Origin: Magnolia sinica
Taxonomy: Eukaryota; Streptophyta; Magnoliopsida; Magnoliales; Magnoliaceae
Reading direction: 5' to 3'
Assembly (NCBI RefSeq): GCF_029962835.1
Contig: NC_080577.1
Location: forward strand, 930,001 to 994,000
DNA length: 64,000 bases
Shown here: piece after piece, positions 48,609 through 62,200 of the stretch
Layout of the letters: each line of letters begins with the position of its first letter
Numbering within the stretch: position 1 is the stretch's first letter
Position numbers and translations under genes: made by a program
The notes under the pieces: generated by a model
Databases searched by the model: none
The model's input: the letters and a program-made list of their open reading frames with translations, nothing else
Told to the model about the DNA's origin: nothing

Positions 48609-48900
48609 AGTGTTTGAAACATCGGTATCGCATTACATATCGCATCCTTGGGATACAGATATGTATCGATTATCAGACGGGATGTATCATTTGTATATGG
48701 AAATTTATCGCACTTTTTGGGAAACATAGATAAACATTGGGAAAATAGTTGAATTTTTCAATGAAACTTCAAGGATTGTTAAAAAAGACCTTGCTACACA
48801 CTACTAAAGTGGAATTGGTTGAAATCCAGTACTCGATAGTACCTAGGGAAATAGTCATCAAATGATGAGCACGAAATCCTTTTTTTTTTTTTGTTCTCCC
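48609..48900 (+). repeat. TATCG repeat family, copy 9 (subfamily 1)
   Basis: AGTGTTTGAAACATCGGTAT head, TATCG zone with several CG-to-TG/CA changes, GCACTTTTTGGGAAACATAG and CAATGAAACTTCAAGGATTG. It lies upstream of the visible BOLA2 exons. The right end is approximate. Confidence 0.65.
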
Positions 48901-49606
48901 TTTTTAGTTAAAAAAGATAAATTTTGGTTAACCTAAAAAAGTACCCCTATATTTTGTTTTTTAATGTCCTAATAATTACCTTGCTTGCCAGACTTGAGAA
49001 ATAAATTTGCCAGTGGGGCCGCTAGCAAAAATGAGAATAGCATGAGCATAGCATGCAAAAATGGAAGACCACCATGGCATTTTGGAACTTGACTCAGTTG
49101 AACATGCTTCCACTATTTTTTGTTACAAACTCGATCCTCTTTTGATCATGTCCGTGAAATGCATCTCTTAAATTGTAGGCAATGTTTCTATCATTAAACA
49201 TCTAAATGCGGCACTCTACAACCTCACATGTGCATTGTTCCTGAATTTGCTTCAAGCGAGTTGAGATGTGGGCCTTTAAGCGATGTAGGTCATGCAACCC
49301 AACTGCCAGTAGATTGCAGGTGTTTTGCTTACCTGAACATGAGACTATAAATTGCATAATGAGAAATTATGCTGTAGAAGTACTTGCAACAATTCAGAGG
49401 AACGATTATCACTTTGTGATGGGGATATTTTTGATCATTTGAAATTGAATCTCGTAAACTCAAGTCATAGAATTATTTCTGGTATCTATGGTATTGGTGG
49501 GGAACGTCCCAAAATTTCCTGACCAATGATCGGATGAGCTCCACCGTTGGTGGGCAATGGCCCAAATTTTCCTGATCTGAAATCTTTGTCATAACCCGTT
49601 TTGTTC

Positions 49607-49662
<56 letters not shown>

Positions 49663-51822
49663 TGATCTTATGGTTTTGGATCTTCAAATTGTTAGGCTTT
49701 TCAACTCCCTCAGCCTGTGGTTGGGCCTATTCGGTTAATGGTTGGATACTCTAAACATTACCAGCTGTTTGTTCAGGCTCAGTATACCATGCTTCTTATT
49801 GCAGATAATTTAGTGCATTGGCCATGGTCCCGTGCACTGTCCAACTAACTATATTAACCGATGGCAACGTGGATGGCATTTGATTTTTCCTTGGTGCAGG
49901 ACTTTGGTAAGATGCAACGCCATACACGCCATACACGAGCCAGCATCGTACTATATGTTGATCAACTGGTCAGGCGGGCCACATGCGCCACAGTTTGCAA
50001 AACAAACGCCGGCTCTAGAAAACTTGGCAGAAGTTTACTAATGCATCCACCTGCTTCCAGCATTGGGGTCCACATGCTCAGTGGATCAGATTTATTTTTT
50101 GGGAAAACACATAGAAGGCCGGCTCTGATGAATGGGTCACATCTCGTACCTATGTGCCATGCTGACACGTGTAATATATACATGACTTCCGTTGGTTCTA
50201 AATTATAGAGATATATTAGAAAATTCAAAACAATAAATCACAAAATACCAATAAAAGAATTTAGAGAGTTGGGGTATGTTACGGTTGTTGTCTTAGAGAT
50301 AAATTTGCCCCCATAGTAAGACGATCCATAATGCATTGGGTTATACCAAGTCTGTCTTATGGATACAACAACTCTCATTTAAGATAAATGTCTTATATCT
50401 TATATACTCTTGATTATAGCCTCACGAGCTCAATAATACTCGAACAAACTTGCATAGAGAGAACTTAGAGAAAAACTTTCAATAAAGATGAGATGCCTTT
50501 ATAAAGGAAAAATAGATAGCTTATTGTGGCTTGAGGCATATGCGAGCGGTGCAATAAATGCATGTCGATAGGTAGGTGTCCAACATCTCTTTGTCTTCTC
50601 ATGCACAAGTAAGACAACATATGCCGATAAAACCAAAACCGTTTAATCAAAGATTCACTACACCGCATTGCACTATGGCCATGTGCTTGTGTATGAGGTT
50701 GCTCTCATGACATACACTTATTTTTCAATACAAAGAATTAGCGATGAGTTTTAATATAAATGCTTGATTTTCTTAATAACTTTTCAATGTGGGACTAAAC
50801 GAAACACAATTAAGGTAAATTGGTTAACAAATGCAAAAAAACAATTTTCAAGATTTTTAAATTTATTTTAAAAAATATTTTTAATTTAATAATTCTCCAC
50901 AATTTGAAAAATCAAGAGAATGATCAGAAAATCAATTAGACAAATTAGCGAAATGAAGTACATCGACAAATGTATTTGAAGGATATAAACATTGCCTAGC
51001 GTAAATATGTCTAATTTATCAGGAAGAAGTAACATAAAGTTTTGAACTAATCTCCATAATAACAACCCAAATAAGTTGTGATACACCATCACTATAATTT
51101 TTACATCGCTTTACATGTGGATCGAAAGAAGTACTTGTAGGTGTAGAATCTAGTATTATATTTCCACGGAGTTCTTTCCACATAATGTGATTGTGATAAA
51201 GTGATTTACATTAAAAGTTTTTTAAAATTTTGATTACTAATTTTATCAATCAAAGTTTTAATACATTACAATCAGCAAGAAGAAAGAAAAATAAACCTAA
51301 GCAATCAGGGAACTACACAATCGTGGTGTAAAGTTACCTAGATATTACTAAAGATGTACAAACATACCATAAAGCTTTTAATGGTGGACATTGAATTTCC
51401 ACTGTTTCCTATAGTGTGGTCGACCAGAGATTTGGATCCGCATTATTTTTGAGTTTTATATCCTAAAATGAGCTGGGAAAATGGATGGACGGTGTCGATA
51501 AAAACATACATCATAGTGGCCCACAAAGCTTTTTCCAGTACCGACCAGTACCTAGTTGGGTACTGGAACCGATCTCATTTTGGTTTCCCCTCGTAGAAAA
51601 CAAGCGACGGACAGAGTGGCGTAGTGCACAGCTGCTTTGGATCGTTCCATCTCCAAGCTTTCTTCCATCCGTCCATCAGATCCGCCATTTTCATTTCGGA
51701 TTTATCACAATCCGCCATTGAAATCTCTATGTCCTTCTCCCTTATTTAAAAATCCTCGAGTCCTAGTAAAATTCCAACGAGTGCATCGAACAGTCTCATT
51801 GATACGGAGCGACAAACGAGCA
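48901..51822. other. Intergenic DNA upstream of RGXT, no gene recognised
   Basis: Contains a (GT)n microsatellite (49610-49656), a repeat-like stretch with CCAACTAACTATATTAACCG (49800-50215), A/T-rich DNA to about 51300 and a MITE-like block at 51370-51570 (ATGGATGGACGGTGT). A frame open from 51637 runs into the RGXT start without a stop, but the ATG at 51823 is the one supported by family length. Confidence 0.4.
49610..49656. repeat. (GT)n microsatellite
   Basis: About 22 GT units followed by TATATA. Confidence 0.95.
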
Positions 51823-54800
51823 ATGTCATCGTTCCTACACCAGAGGCAGCATCAGCAGCAGCAGCTTCTGGTGGATTCCCAACCAATCTCCCTTCCATAT
51901 TCAACCGTCAATCACAGGTCCATCTCTCTTTTCGGCCGTGCCAGCCTTCTCATCTTGCTGTCCCTTATGGTTGTTCTCGGCGTTGTTTCGCCGTGGATTG
52001 GACTCCCAGGTCGCCTCTTCTCGGGCGGCACCAGCGGCGGATCCTCTCTTTCGAGGTGGAAAGATTACACGCTGGCCGATGCTGCTGCTTTCGTGGCCAA
52101 GAACGGGACCGTTATCGTATGCGCAGTTAGTCATCCGTACCTGCCGTTTCTGAACAACTGGTTGATCAGCATTTCCAGGCAGAAGCATCAGGAGAAGGTG
52201 ATGGTCATCGCCGAGGATTACGCGACGCTCTATGAGGTGAATCGGAAGTGGCCCGGTCATGCTGTCCTTGTACCGCCTGCGCCCGATTCACAGACCGCCC
52301 ATAAGTTCGGTTCTGAGGTATTCCTCTCTCTCTCTCTCTGTCATTTTCTCTGTAACAGATGATATAAGATTTTCATGGAAACTGCTGTCTAATTGAAGTT
52401 TGTAGACATTAGACATCAATTGAAGTCCTCTGTTTTTTTTTTTTTTTTTTTTTTTTAAATAAATGGGAAATGCACATTTCTTGGTTGGAATTACCGACAT
52501 TTACGTTCCAACTAGCATTCCGTACAGGTGGGTCATCTGTCAGTGATCCAGATCATTCGTTTGGTGGGTCCACCATGAATGGGTGGCAGTTTAAAAATCT
52601 CCTCCATTCGACAGTGCCAGCCATCTGATCATTGAACTTCTTTCCCGTTCCATATGGGCTGTTGGCTGTGATTAACCGTCCACTATACAGGCCAATTATC
52701 AAGTTGTTAGGATTGTCCGATGTGTATATTTTGTGGATCTCCTTCCATCTGGGATGGACCCCACCAGATAAATGGACTGGATAATTGGAGGGTGGGCCAT
52801 GTCTGTACAGATTCGGAATGCTTGTCTGATTGAAGGTGCTTTTCTTTTGGGTTAGGTATTATATAGCAGCTCTTTAGTTATATGGAAACCAATGTGGTTG
52901 GTTGGATACTTTCATGGGGCTATTTTATGAGTCAATCTGCCCTTTAAGGCTGTAGAAGCTGAGTTGCTTATGGAATAATGTTTTTTTTTTTTGGCTTTCT
53001 CCTATTTCTTGATCGAAGCTGCTAATTTCCTATATTGAAAAAGAAAACAAAGAAAAGAGAAGGAAAAGTCCTTTCGGATTTTGTAGCTGTGAAACTTTGA
53101 TTAAAAATGTGTTATTGATAGAAAACAAATTTTGTGTAAATATTCTATATTTTCCAATAAACAATCTATATTCGATACATTTGTTGTGACAGTTCTTTTT
53201 TCGTATCATTTCTTGGGCAACTTGTTTTCGTTACGGTGCAGAATTGGTTTTATCTTCAGTTGCTTTTCTTGTGGATGTGTTGAGTGCATTGCCTTCTTGT
53301 GTTTCCCCTGATCTTATTTTGTTTGACAGGGATTCTTCAATTTTACATCTCGCAGGCCTCGCCACATCTTGCATATTTTGGAGCTTGGGTATAATGTGAT
53401 GTACAATGATGTTGATATGGTCTGGATGGCGGATCCATTTCCCTATCTCCAGGGGAATCATGATGTCTACTTCACCGATGACATGGCTGCAGTATGTACC
53501 ATGACCTTTCATTTAAATCTGGACGCTGAGTACCTAGTAACAATTACAAACCTACCTTACCCAGAAACAAAGAACAAATTCAGACATCCATTTGGATTGA
53601 TTTTGTTAGTCTTTTGGTTTTGGCTTGGATAAATAACCCACATCTGCTGGATTACTTATTTAGTTGAATTCCAATGTGTATATGTAAAGAGGAAATGAAA
53701 TGCCATTCCATAATTGTTGTCATTTCTGCTTTGCTCAGAAAGCTATTATTCATCCTTGGGAAGTTGTTCATACTGTCATATGCTTGCGTTTGTTACTGAT
53801 AGGTGAAACCCCTGAATCACTCTCATGATTTGCCACCTCCTGGTAAGAAGGGTCGTACTTACATATGCAGCTGCATGATTTTCCTACGCCCTACAAATGG
53901 AGCGAAACAAGTGATGAAGAAGTGGATAGAAGAGCTCCAAGTTCAGCCATGGTCCAAAAAGACAAAGTCAAATGACCAGCCTGCCTTCAATTGGGCTTTA
54001 AATAGAACTGCTGGTCAGGTGTGTTCCATTTTTTGTGCTTTCTTACAGGTGGTAGACTTAAAATTTCGGAAACAATTAAAGTTCAGTTGTCTCACTTGAT
54101 GGGTGAAGGGTGTATGCATGTTTAATAGAAAATCCATGGAGCTGTTACTGGTTGGTATGAATGCAGCAGCAGTCATGGTAACCTGTTTTGGATTATTTTT
54201 CAATTAAAATACAACCACCTTTTCTCTTCAGGGCATAATCAAATTAAAGAGTCTTCTGTTTTTGTTAGCTTATTAAATAATCAGTTTCTGTTTATGGTTT
54301 TCTGTTAAAGAATAAGCATGTTTCCTTTTAACCTTATTTTTCCAAGATTGGTGATTTCCCACATGAATTACATGGTAAGTATCCTCTTCATAACCAAACT
54401 GCCTACATTGGCCATAAATTTATATGATACTATCCTATTACCATGGGACACCCTCTGTTTTCTTCTAATGTTAAAGAAAAGAAAATGAGAGACATATGAC
54501 TCACTCTTAGTCTAGGGGAACTTGACTATCATCATCATCATCATCATCATCATCTAAGCCTTGTCTCAACTAATTGGGGTTGGCTACACGAGTCCTGTTC
54601 TCATATCCTTAGTTAAACCATAAGTCATTCAATCTTTTCTTACTACCTTCACCCATGTCCTTTTGTGCCTTCCCGTTGCCAATTTGGAGCCTTCAACTAA
54701 AACTGTCACACTCCTAACTAGTGTACTTCTTGGTTTCCATTGCACATGGCTAAGTCATAGAGTGTATAGTCAAAAAAGGTTGTTGTGCAGAATGTCTTGC

Positions 54801-56139
54801 ATTCTACCTTTATTCTGGCCATGGGGGAAGTTCGGTCGATTGAGAAATTTGAGGGTCGACTGAACCACACTGTGATATTTCCGGTTGACTGAGGACTTTT
54901 TCGATCGATTGAGAGTCTCAGTTGAAAGCGCGGTGTGACCAATGGTTTGTGTGTTTTTGCGTAAAAGGTATTTAAGCCTAGTTCTTAATTAGGGTTTATA
55001 CCAGATGAACATTTTCTCTCTAAAGGCAAGGGTTTGCGAGGTGAGATGTTTTACAACATTTGTAAGGGCTTGGAAAAGGTTTTCCCAGGGTTGCGTATGG
55101 TAAGGGGAGATCGGGCGATCCTGTAATCGAAGAAGGTGAGTGGTGTACTCTAAGGTTTTGATTATAGTTGAGATCTCTGTCACTTTGTGCCGTGGTTTTT
55201 CCCACAAGGGGTTTCTATGTTAAAATATCATGTGTTCGTGGTTGTTTGGTTATCTGCTTTATTATATTGTTCTATCTTTGTTTATCGTGTTTCTGCAAAG
55301 CATACGGATTAACAGTCGTGTTAGATATGGATTTCTAAAACCTAGGGTTTGATCTAGGTTTGTTGTGGCTTGGGTTTACATTGTTGTGGTGTGATAAGGA
55401 GCTGGTTTACTCCAACAATGGTGATGAGAAGCAAGCTCGTTACATTCGTGAAAAACAAAGTGACATCTGCTCTAGCGGAAGTAAACCCTTTGCACTTATT
55501 TGTTTTGCTAAAGAAAAGTCTTGGAAAATGCTTTTCTATTGCATTTTCATTTGTTTGGATTGCAATCCCTTAAAGGGAATAACTTCTTCCTCCAGAATTG
55601 CCATTTAAAATGTCACATCAAAGGCACACTCTTTTATCTCCATTTAAATTTTTGAGGAAAAGGTTGTACTTTCTTGTTGAGGAGCATGGTGTGCTGTAAT
55701 CGCCATTATGTGAAGGTAACGGTGGCAACCGTTACACGCATTGTTCAAAGTATCCTTGATATTATTAAAATATCCCTGATATTATCCCTCTCTCTAACTC
55801 AACGATGCCAATAACACAGGTAGCGATCCCAATACCATTGGTAGTATAAAAGCTTCTAGGTATCAGCTATGTATCGCTAAGTATCGCCTATGTATCGATA
55901 TCGCCAATTTTTCTCCAATATTTTTGACTGTGCAAATTATAGGTGTCACTTGTATTGCTAAATGTATCGTTATTGACAGTATTTTCGACTGTGTAAATTC
56001 TAGGTGTCACTTGTATTGCCAAATGTATTGTCAATATTTTCGATTGTGTGAATTCCAGGTGTCGCTTGTATCGCCAGTGTATTGGCGATATTTCGATAAT
56101 GTTGTTAATGTATCAGTATTGCAAAAAAAATGTTTATTT

Positions 56140-56190
<51 letters not shown>

Positions 56191-59164
56191 TTATTTATGA
56201 GCGCATGGTTGTATGCAATGTTCAATTTGTCTATGATATTATCAATATTGCAACATGGGAGATATTGAGACCATAATCTTTATTTTCCTTTCTAGCTGTC
56301 GACGATTTCTTGTTGAGATATCATGTGTTGTCGATATTCTAAAATATCGATGGCTCTTTGGATGGAAACTTGGACTGTTGCATAGATAGATGGGATGGTT
56401 GGATGGATAGATGGGATGAATGGGGTGGTTGGACTGATTTCTTACGGACAACATATGCTTTTAGGCCCCCATTAAATGAAAACTTATTATGTATGTATTT
56501 TTATTTTTTATTTTTGCAATTTTTTGACTCCTAAATATGCAAATATATGTGTATTTTAGCATTTCCTAAAGTTTACTAAAAATTCCACCATTTCTCCAAT
56601 GTTTTCCTGCATTTCCAGTTATTGGTGATATCGATATTGTTTCCTTATCCTAGGCCAATGAAACTTGTAGCAATAGAAATGCTTCGAACACTAGTTGCAC
56701 ATCACAGGGTCGTAATGGCCATTAGGGAAAAATGGACCCTGGAAAGGCCATTATAGGGCAGATACAAGTTTTTTGTTTTGTTTTTGTTTTGTGTGTGTGT
56801 GTGTGTGTGTGTGTGTTTGTGTTTCTTCAAATGAGAAAAGAGACCGTAACGGCCGTTGCCATAACAGTTGTTACAGCCTGTATTGTAAAGGTAACAGTGG
56901 TGGCTGTTACGGCCACCGTATCCATTACCGAATACCTTGTGAGGAGGGGAAAACAAACGCAAACACTTTAGTGCTGCATCCACTACTTTGCAAACAGGTG
57001 CAAATGACTTCTCGATCAAACTGGTTGCATTATATCCAAAGAGGCCCTAAGACTACTTCCTTTATCTTATTACCTATTGTTGCTGCTCCTCAATTCCCTT
57101 GAATGTGGTTTTGTATAATTCTATCCTTCCTCATGTTGCCGCTCATGGATCTCAACATCCCTCATTTCAAATAAAGTTATCCAGTCATCCTGAACATGCT
57201 GTTCCTTCACTGCCCAACATTCTGTTCATAAAGCATGGCTTATCTTGTAGTTGTCCTCTAAAATCTCCCCTTCAGTTTGATTGGTATTCGGTAATCACAT
57301 AAAAACTCCAGAGGCTCATCTCCACTTCATCCACCCAGCTCTTATTATATGAGTAACATCTTTCTGATCTCTGAGGAACTTAGCTATGAAACATTAAATA
57401 ACCTAGAGAAAACGTGGGTATATAGATTTTATAAAGTTTTTCTTTTTCTTTGATTAGTAAGATATAGGTTTCGTACAAGTTGTAGAAAGGCATGGGAAAG
57501 TTGAAGGAGAAAAAAGGGTACTTCTATATGTCTCTGTGGCTTCTGTCAAAAGACGTGATTGTTTTGTCATTGTGGCTTTTGGCGAATGTCTTTTTGATAA
57601 ATCATAGTGATATCCTTCAAAAAAAGAAAAAGAAAAAAGGGAGGATAAATCATAGCTATTGGGGATTGACTTGTGCATGCAACAGGACTGTTAGGATTTT
57701 GTATATAAAGTTAATATTTGTGAAATTGCAATTCTGCACAGGGAACTACCAAATTAATCAGACAGACCAAGATGCAACTGTATTCAACAAGAAAGAAGAC
57801 GACAACAGTCATAAAAGTGCATACTGACTGTAGTCAGTGTATAACGGCATTTGCTAGATTTGATTGACAAAAGAAACGAAAAAATAGAAGAGAATAAAAA
57901 AACGTAGAAGTTTAATATCATTCAAGTGCACACAACTGAAATGTAGAAGGCAGATAATAGGTGAAAATTTACAGCCTCAGCTTGTTAGTTAAAATGTTGG
58001 TCTGTCTTGGTGGCCTAAGTGTAACAGTTGAGACAAAATGACAGTCCTAAGAACACCCAGAAAACAACTAGACAATAAATGATACAATGCCTCATCTAAC
58101 TTTCCATCTTTTTTATTTTATTTTATTTTGGAAAACAAAAATTTATTGATGGAGTGCTGAGAAGGCATAGAAAATTACAACTCACTCAAACAAAAGAATG
58201 ATCACAATTCTTTAAGATATTGATACAAGAGGCTATTGATACAAGAGGGAATGGTTTCAGCTCCCCAAAAGCAGCTTTATTTACTGGTAGCCAATGGCCA
58301 CTGCAGAATCAGCTTACAAGCTTTTTCCATACTGACCATAACTCTATGAAGTCAAGATTAAACATCACGCCTTCAATATTGAGCTTTAAGATTTCAGTGT
58401 GAATATCTGGATCTTTTTGTTTTTACTTGAGAAATGCTAAGGTGACTCGCACAAGGAGAGGTTGCAGAGGTGAATCGTGGCACATGCCAACTGCCATTGT
58501 TGCACATGTGTGCAAAATCCAGTCTATGTACCAGGTTATGCTCCATGTGAACCTGTTGTGTCCCCGAACCCAATCTTGTTAACTCATCAGGTGGTCCACC
58601 CGTGCATCAAGTATTGGTGCGGTTGCCATTTTTTTTTCTTACTGTCCATCTTCCTCGTATGAGTGGTCCCATCTGTTGACCTGATGGGCCTGTTTATTTG
58701 TTTATGTTTTCATCATCGAAAGTAAAAAAAAAAAAAATTAAGAGAAAAGGATATCCAATATCCATAAATACCATGGACATGTAAAAAATATGCACATCCA
58801 CTTAGCAGCTAGAACATGCCAAGTTTTCCTTTCCACAATATGCAAATGTTCCTTGCATCTTATCACAATCACTAGAAATTTCACAATCTATGCCCTTCAG
58901 CCTCAAGAATTGTAATGTCTTGTGAACTCCTCCGCCTCGGGGAGCCTGATTTATGATTTAGATGTTTTCCACCTAATGATTGGCCAGGATCTTGTGCACG
59001 TGTGCAGCACTTCACTCTTCACTCTCTCCCTGGGAATTGCAATCTAGGCTCGTTTGTTGATAGAATTGACTAGATATCCAATCAGAGAATCATTCACTTG
59101 CCCTTATAAAGCTTAGTTGCAGGATCCTTCTAAGTGCTGCTCCGCTTTGAATCGCATTCCGGAC

Positions 59165-59207
<43 letters not shown>

Positions 59208-62200
59208 ATTATTATTATTATTATAACACACACACCCCCACCCCCACACACTCACGCCATGTGGGATTTCACCACCTATGGATACTCGAACCCTTGACCG
59301 GGTGTTGAAACTCCTGAGAGTCTACCACCCGAGCAAGAGTAAGGATCCTCTCTCTCTTCCTACTTTTTTTTATTTATTTTATTTTATTTATTTTTTTTTA
59401 TTTTTTTTAAGGCAACGAAAAGAAAATGCATTAAAAGGAAAAAAAGGATACAGAGGAAAGAGAACAGACAAAAACCAAAAGGAAAGAAGAGCGAAGCTGC
59501 TGAGATAGCAGAAGCGCCCTAACAACCTAGAAAACTGAAATCAAAATTAGACAGATCCCTCACATTCATTGCCCATTTTATAACCATCTTCTTAGCCCTG
59601 GCACCCACAGATGAAACAAATGAAGATCTATCATTAAAATATCTATCATTCCTTTCGGTCCAAATGGCCCACCAAATTGCGAGAACAAGTAAGCGCCACA
59701 TGATGGAGTTGAGCTTCCCAAACTTAGGGCCATGCCAAGCCGCAAGGAGCTCGGCAGCTGATTCGGGGTTACACCAATATATCGAGAACCTCTGGCAAAT
59801 ATCAGTCCATAAAGGAGAAAAGTAGGAACAATGAACCAAAAGGTGGTTGACAGTTTCCGCATCCCGCATACAGCATACACATGTATTCGCTATCTGCATA
59901 CCGCGTTTGGCCAAATTGTCGATCGTGAGAATTCTATTACGACCCGCAAGCCATCCAAAGCAAATGAATTTTGGAGGAGCTAGATATTTCCAGATGAAAT
60001 GATTGGCTTGGCCAGAATAGGGCGGGGAAGGGAGAATGAGAGCATACAGGGACTTAACAGAGAAAAGCCCAGATTTGTCTAATTTCCACTCAACTTCACC
60101 GGACTAATTGCGGAGAGGTGTACAGTCTTCGATATGAGATCATGCAAATTCGTGAATTCGATGATTTCGTTATCCTTCAAATTCCTGACGCATCTGATAG
60201 ACCAGACAATTTGCGCCAGCGAAGAGGAATAACATCTATTAATGAAAGTGTCTTTGTCGAGGGAAAGACGATAAATGTGAGGAAATTGTAGAAACAACGG
60301 ATTTTCACCCACCCACTGATCTTTCTAGAAACAGATGGAAGAACCATTACTAAGAGAATAATTGCAGTTTGCAATCACCGGATTTTTAGTTGCCAAGATG
60401 CCTCTCCAAATGATGAATCTTTCGGCCACCATCCCCCTGTAGAGGAACCATATTTCCCTTTAACGATCGAGGTCCAAAGTGCATCCTTTTCAGTCGCAAA
60501 TCTCCAAGCCCATTTCCCAAGCAAAGCAGCGTTCATGACTTTCAGATTTTTGACGTTTGCACCACCCTCCTTGAAAACTTTGCAGACTTCATTCCGCTCC
60601 AACAGGTGAAATTTCCTTTGGTTCTCCTTCCCGAACCAGAGGAAGTCCCTTCTAATTTTATCGATCGTCTTCCTAACTGTGGCCGGGCATCGGAACAGAG
60701 ACAAAATATAGAGGAAGACTAGAGAGGGCAGATTTGATCAACGTCAAACGCCCACCCAATGATAGACATCGGCATTTCCATGTCGACAGATTTTTGTGGA
60801 GCTTATTGACGACTCTGTCCCACATGTTTTGGGGGAGGTCCAACGGTCAAAGGGAGACCGACGAAGGAATTCAGAAAGGAATCAACCTAACACCCGAGCA
60901 AGTTGGCGAGAGTTTGAGTTGTCGATTGGGAGACGTTAATCCCAAGGATCTTCGATTTGCTCATGTTGATCTGAAGACCAGACACCGCTTCAAAACAACG
61001 CAAGGAAATAAGGAGGTTACTAATGTAGTCCGACGAAGCAGTGGAGAAAATAAGGGTGTCATCGGCGAACTGAATATGAGTAATGGGGTTCGATAGGCCT
61101 GGCATCGAAATACCACGCAGGAGACCATGAGCCTGCCCTGAAAGCAACATCTGAGATAACGCTTCAGCAAAGATTATGAAGAGAAGGGGGGAGAGGGGAT
61201 CCCCTTGGCGAAGACCTCTGAAACTCTTAAAACAGCCATTCGAAGATCCATTTTGGATAATGGAGAAATGAGCAGAGCTGATACAAGCCTTAATCCACCT
61301 TCTCCATTTAATTCCAAAACCCATTCGAGACAACATATAGAGAAGAAAATTCCAATCAATATTATCATATGCTTTAGCAACGTCCAACTTGCAGAATATC
61401 CCTTGAGACTTAGATTTATGACAAGAGTGGAAAACTTTGTTGGCAATGAGGGCTCCATCCAAAATCTGTCTGCCTTTGATAAAGGCGTTCTGATGAGGGG
61501 ATATGAGTCTGCCGATGACCTTTGATAGGCGAGAAAATAAGACTTTCGCAAGAATTTTGTAGGGACTCCCAACCAAACTGATCGGACGAAACTGAGAAAA
61601 CGAGCTGGCCCCTGAAACTTTTGGGATCAGAGAGATAAAAGAGGCTCCTAATCCTTTGGAGAGCCTACCTCTGGCGTGAAATTCATGAACAAAAGTCATA
61701 ACATCATGACGGACTACCTCCCAAAGGGTCTGATAGAAGCTCATCGGGAACCCATCTGGCCCTGGGGATTTATCCCCCCCTAAGGCGTCAACCGCAGCTT
61801 TGACCTCTGTCTCTAAGAACAGGACCTCTAAAGACTCCGCAACTGATTGCTCCAAAGAGGAAAAAGCTATATTATCTAGAAGCGGCCGTTTCCAATTTTC
61901 ATCGGTGAGAAGATGTTGGAAATGCGATATGGTTGTACGTTCGATCTCATCTTTATCGTTGATTTTGTTCCCGTTATCAGAGATGCTTAGAATAGTCTTC
62001 GCCCTCGCCAGCATCTTTGCCATGTTATGGAAAAACTTAGTATTTTTGTCCCCATCGGCAATCCATCTCAATCTGGATTTGATTCTCCAGGAGGCTTCGT
62101 CTTCCAGAGCTATATTCGATAAATTCTGAATAATGCTAATTCTCCGGGACAGGGCTTCGCTTGAAAGCGGAGCAACTTCTGCCTCAACGTCAATTCGCTG

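Noticed and set aside
57099..57302. Possible small gene in RGXT intron 3
   Set aside because: Short frame with no recognised motif, no splice partners and no neighbouring signal.
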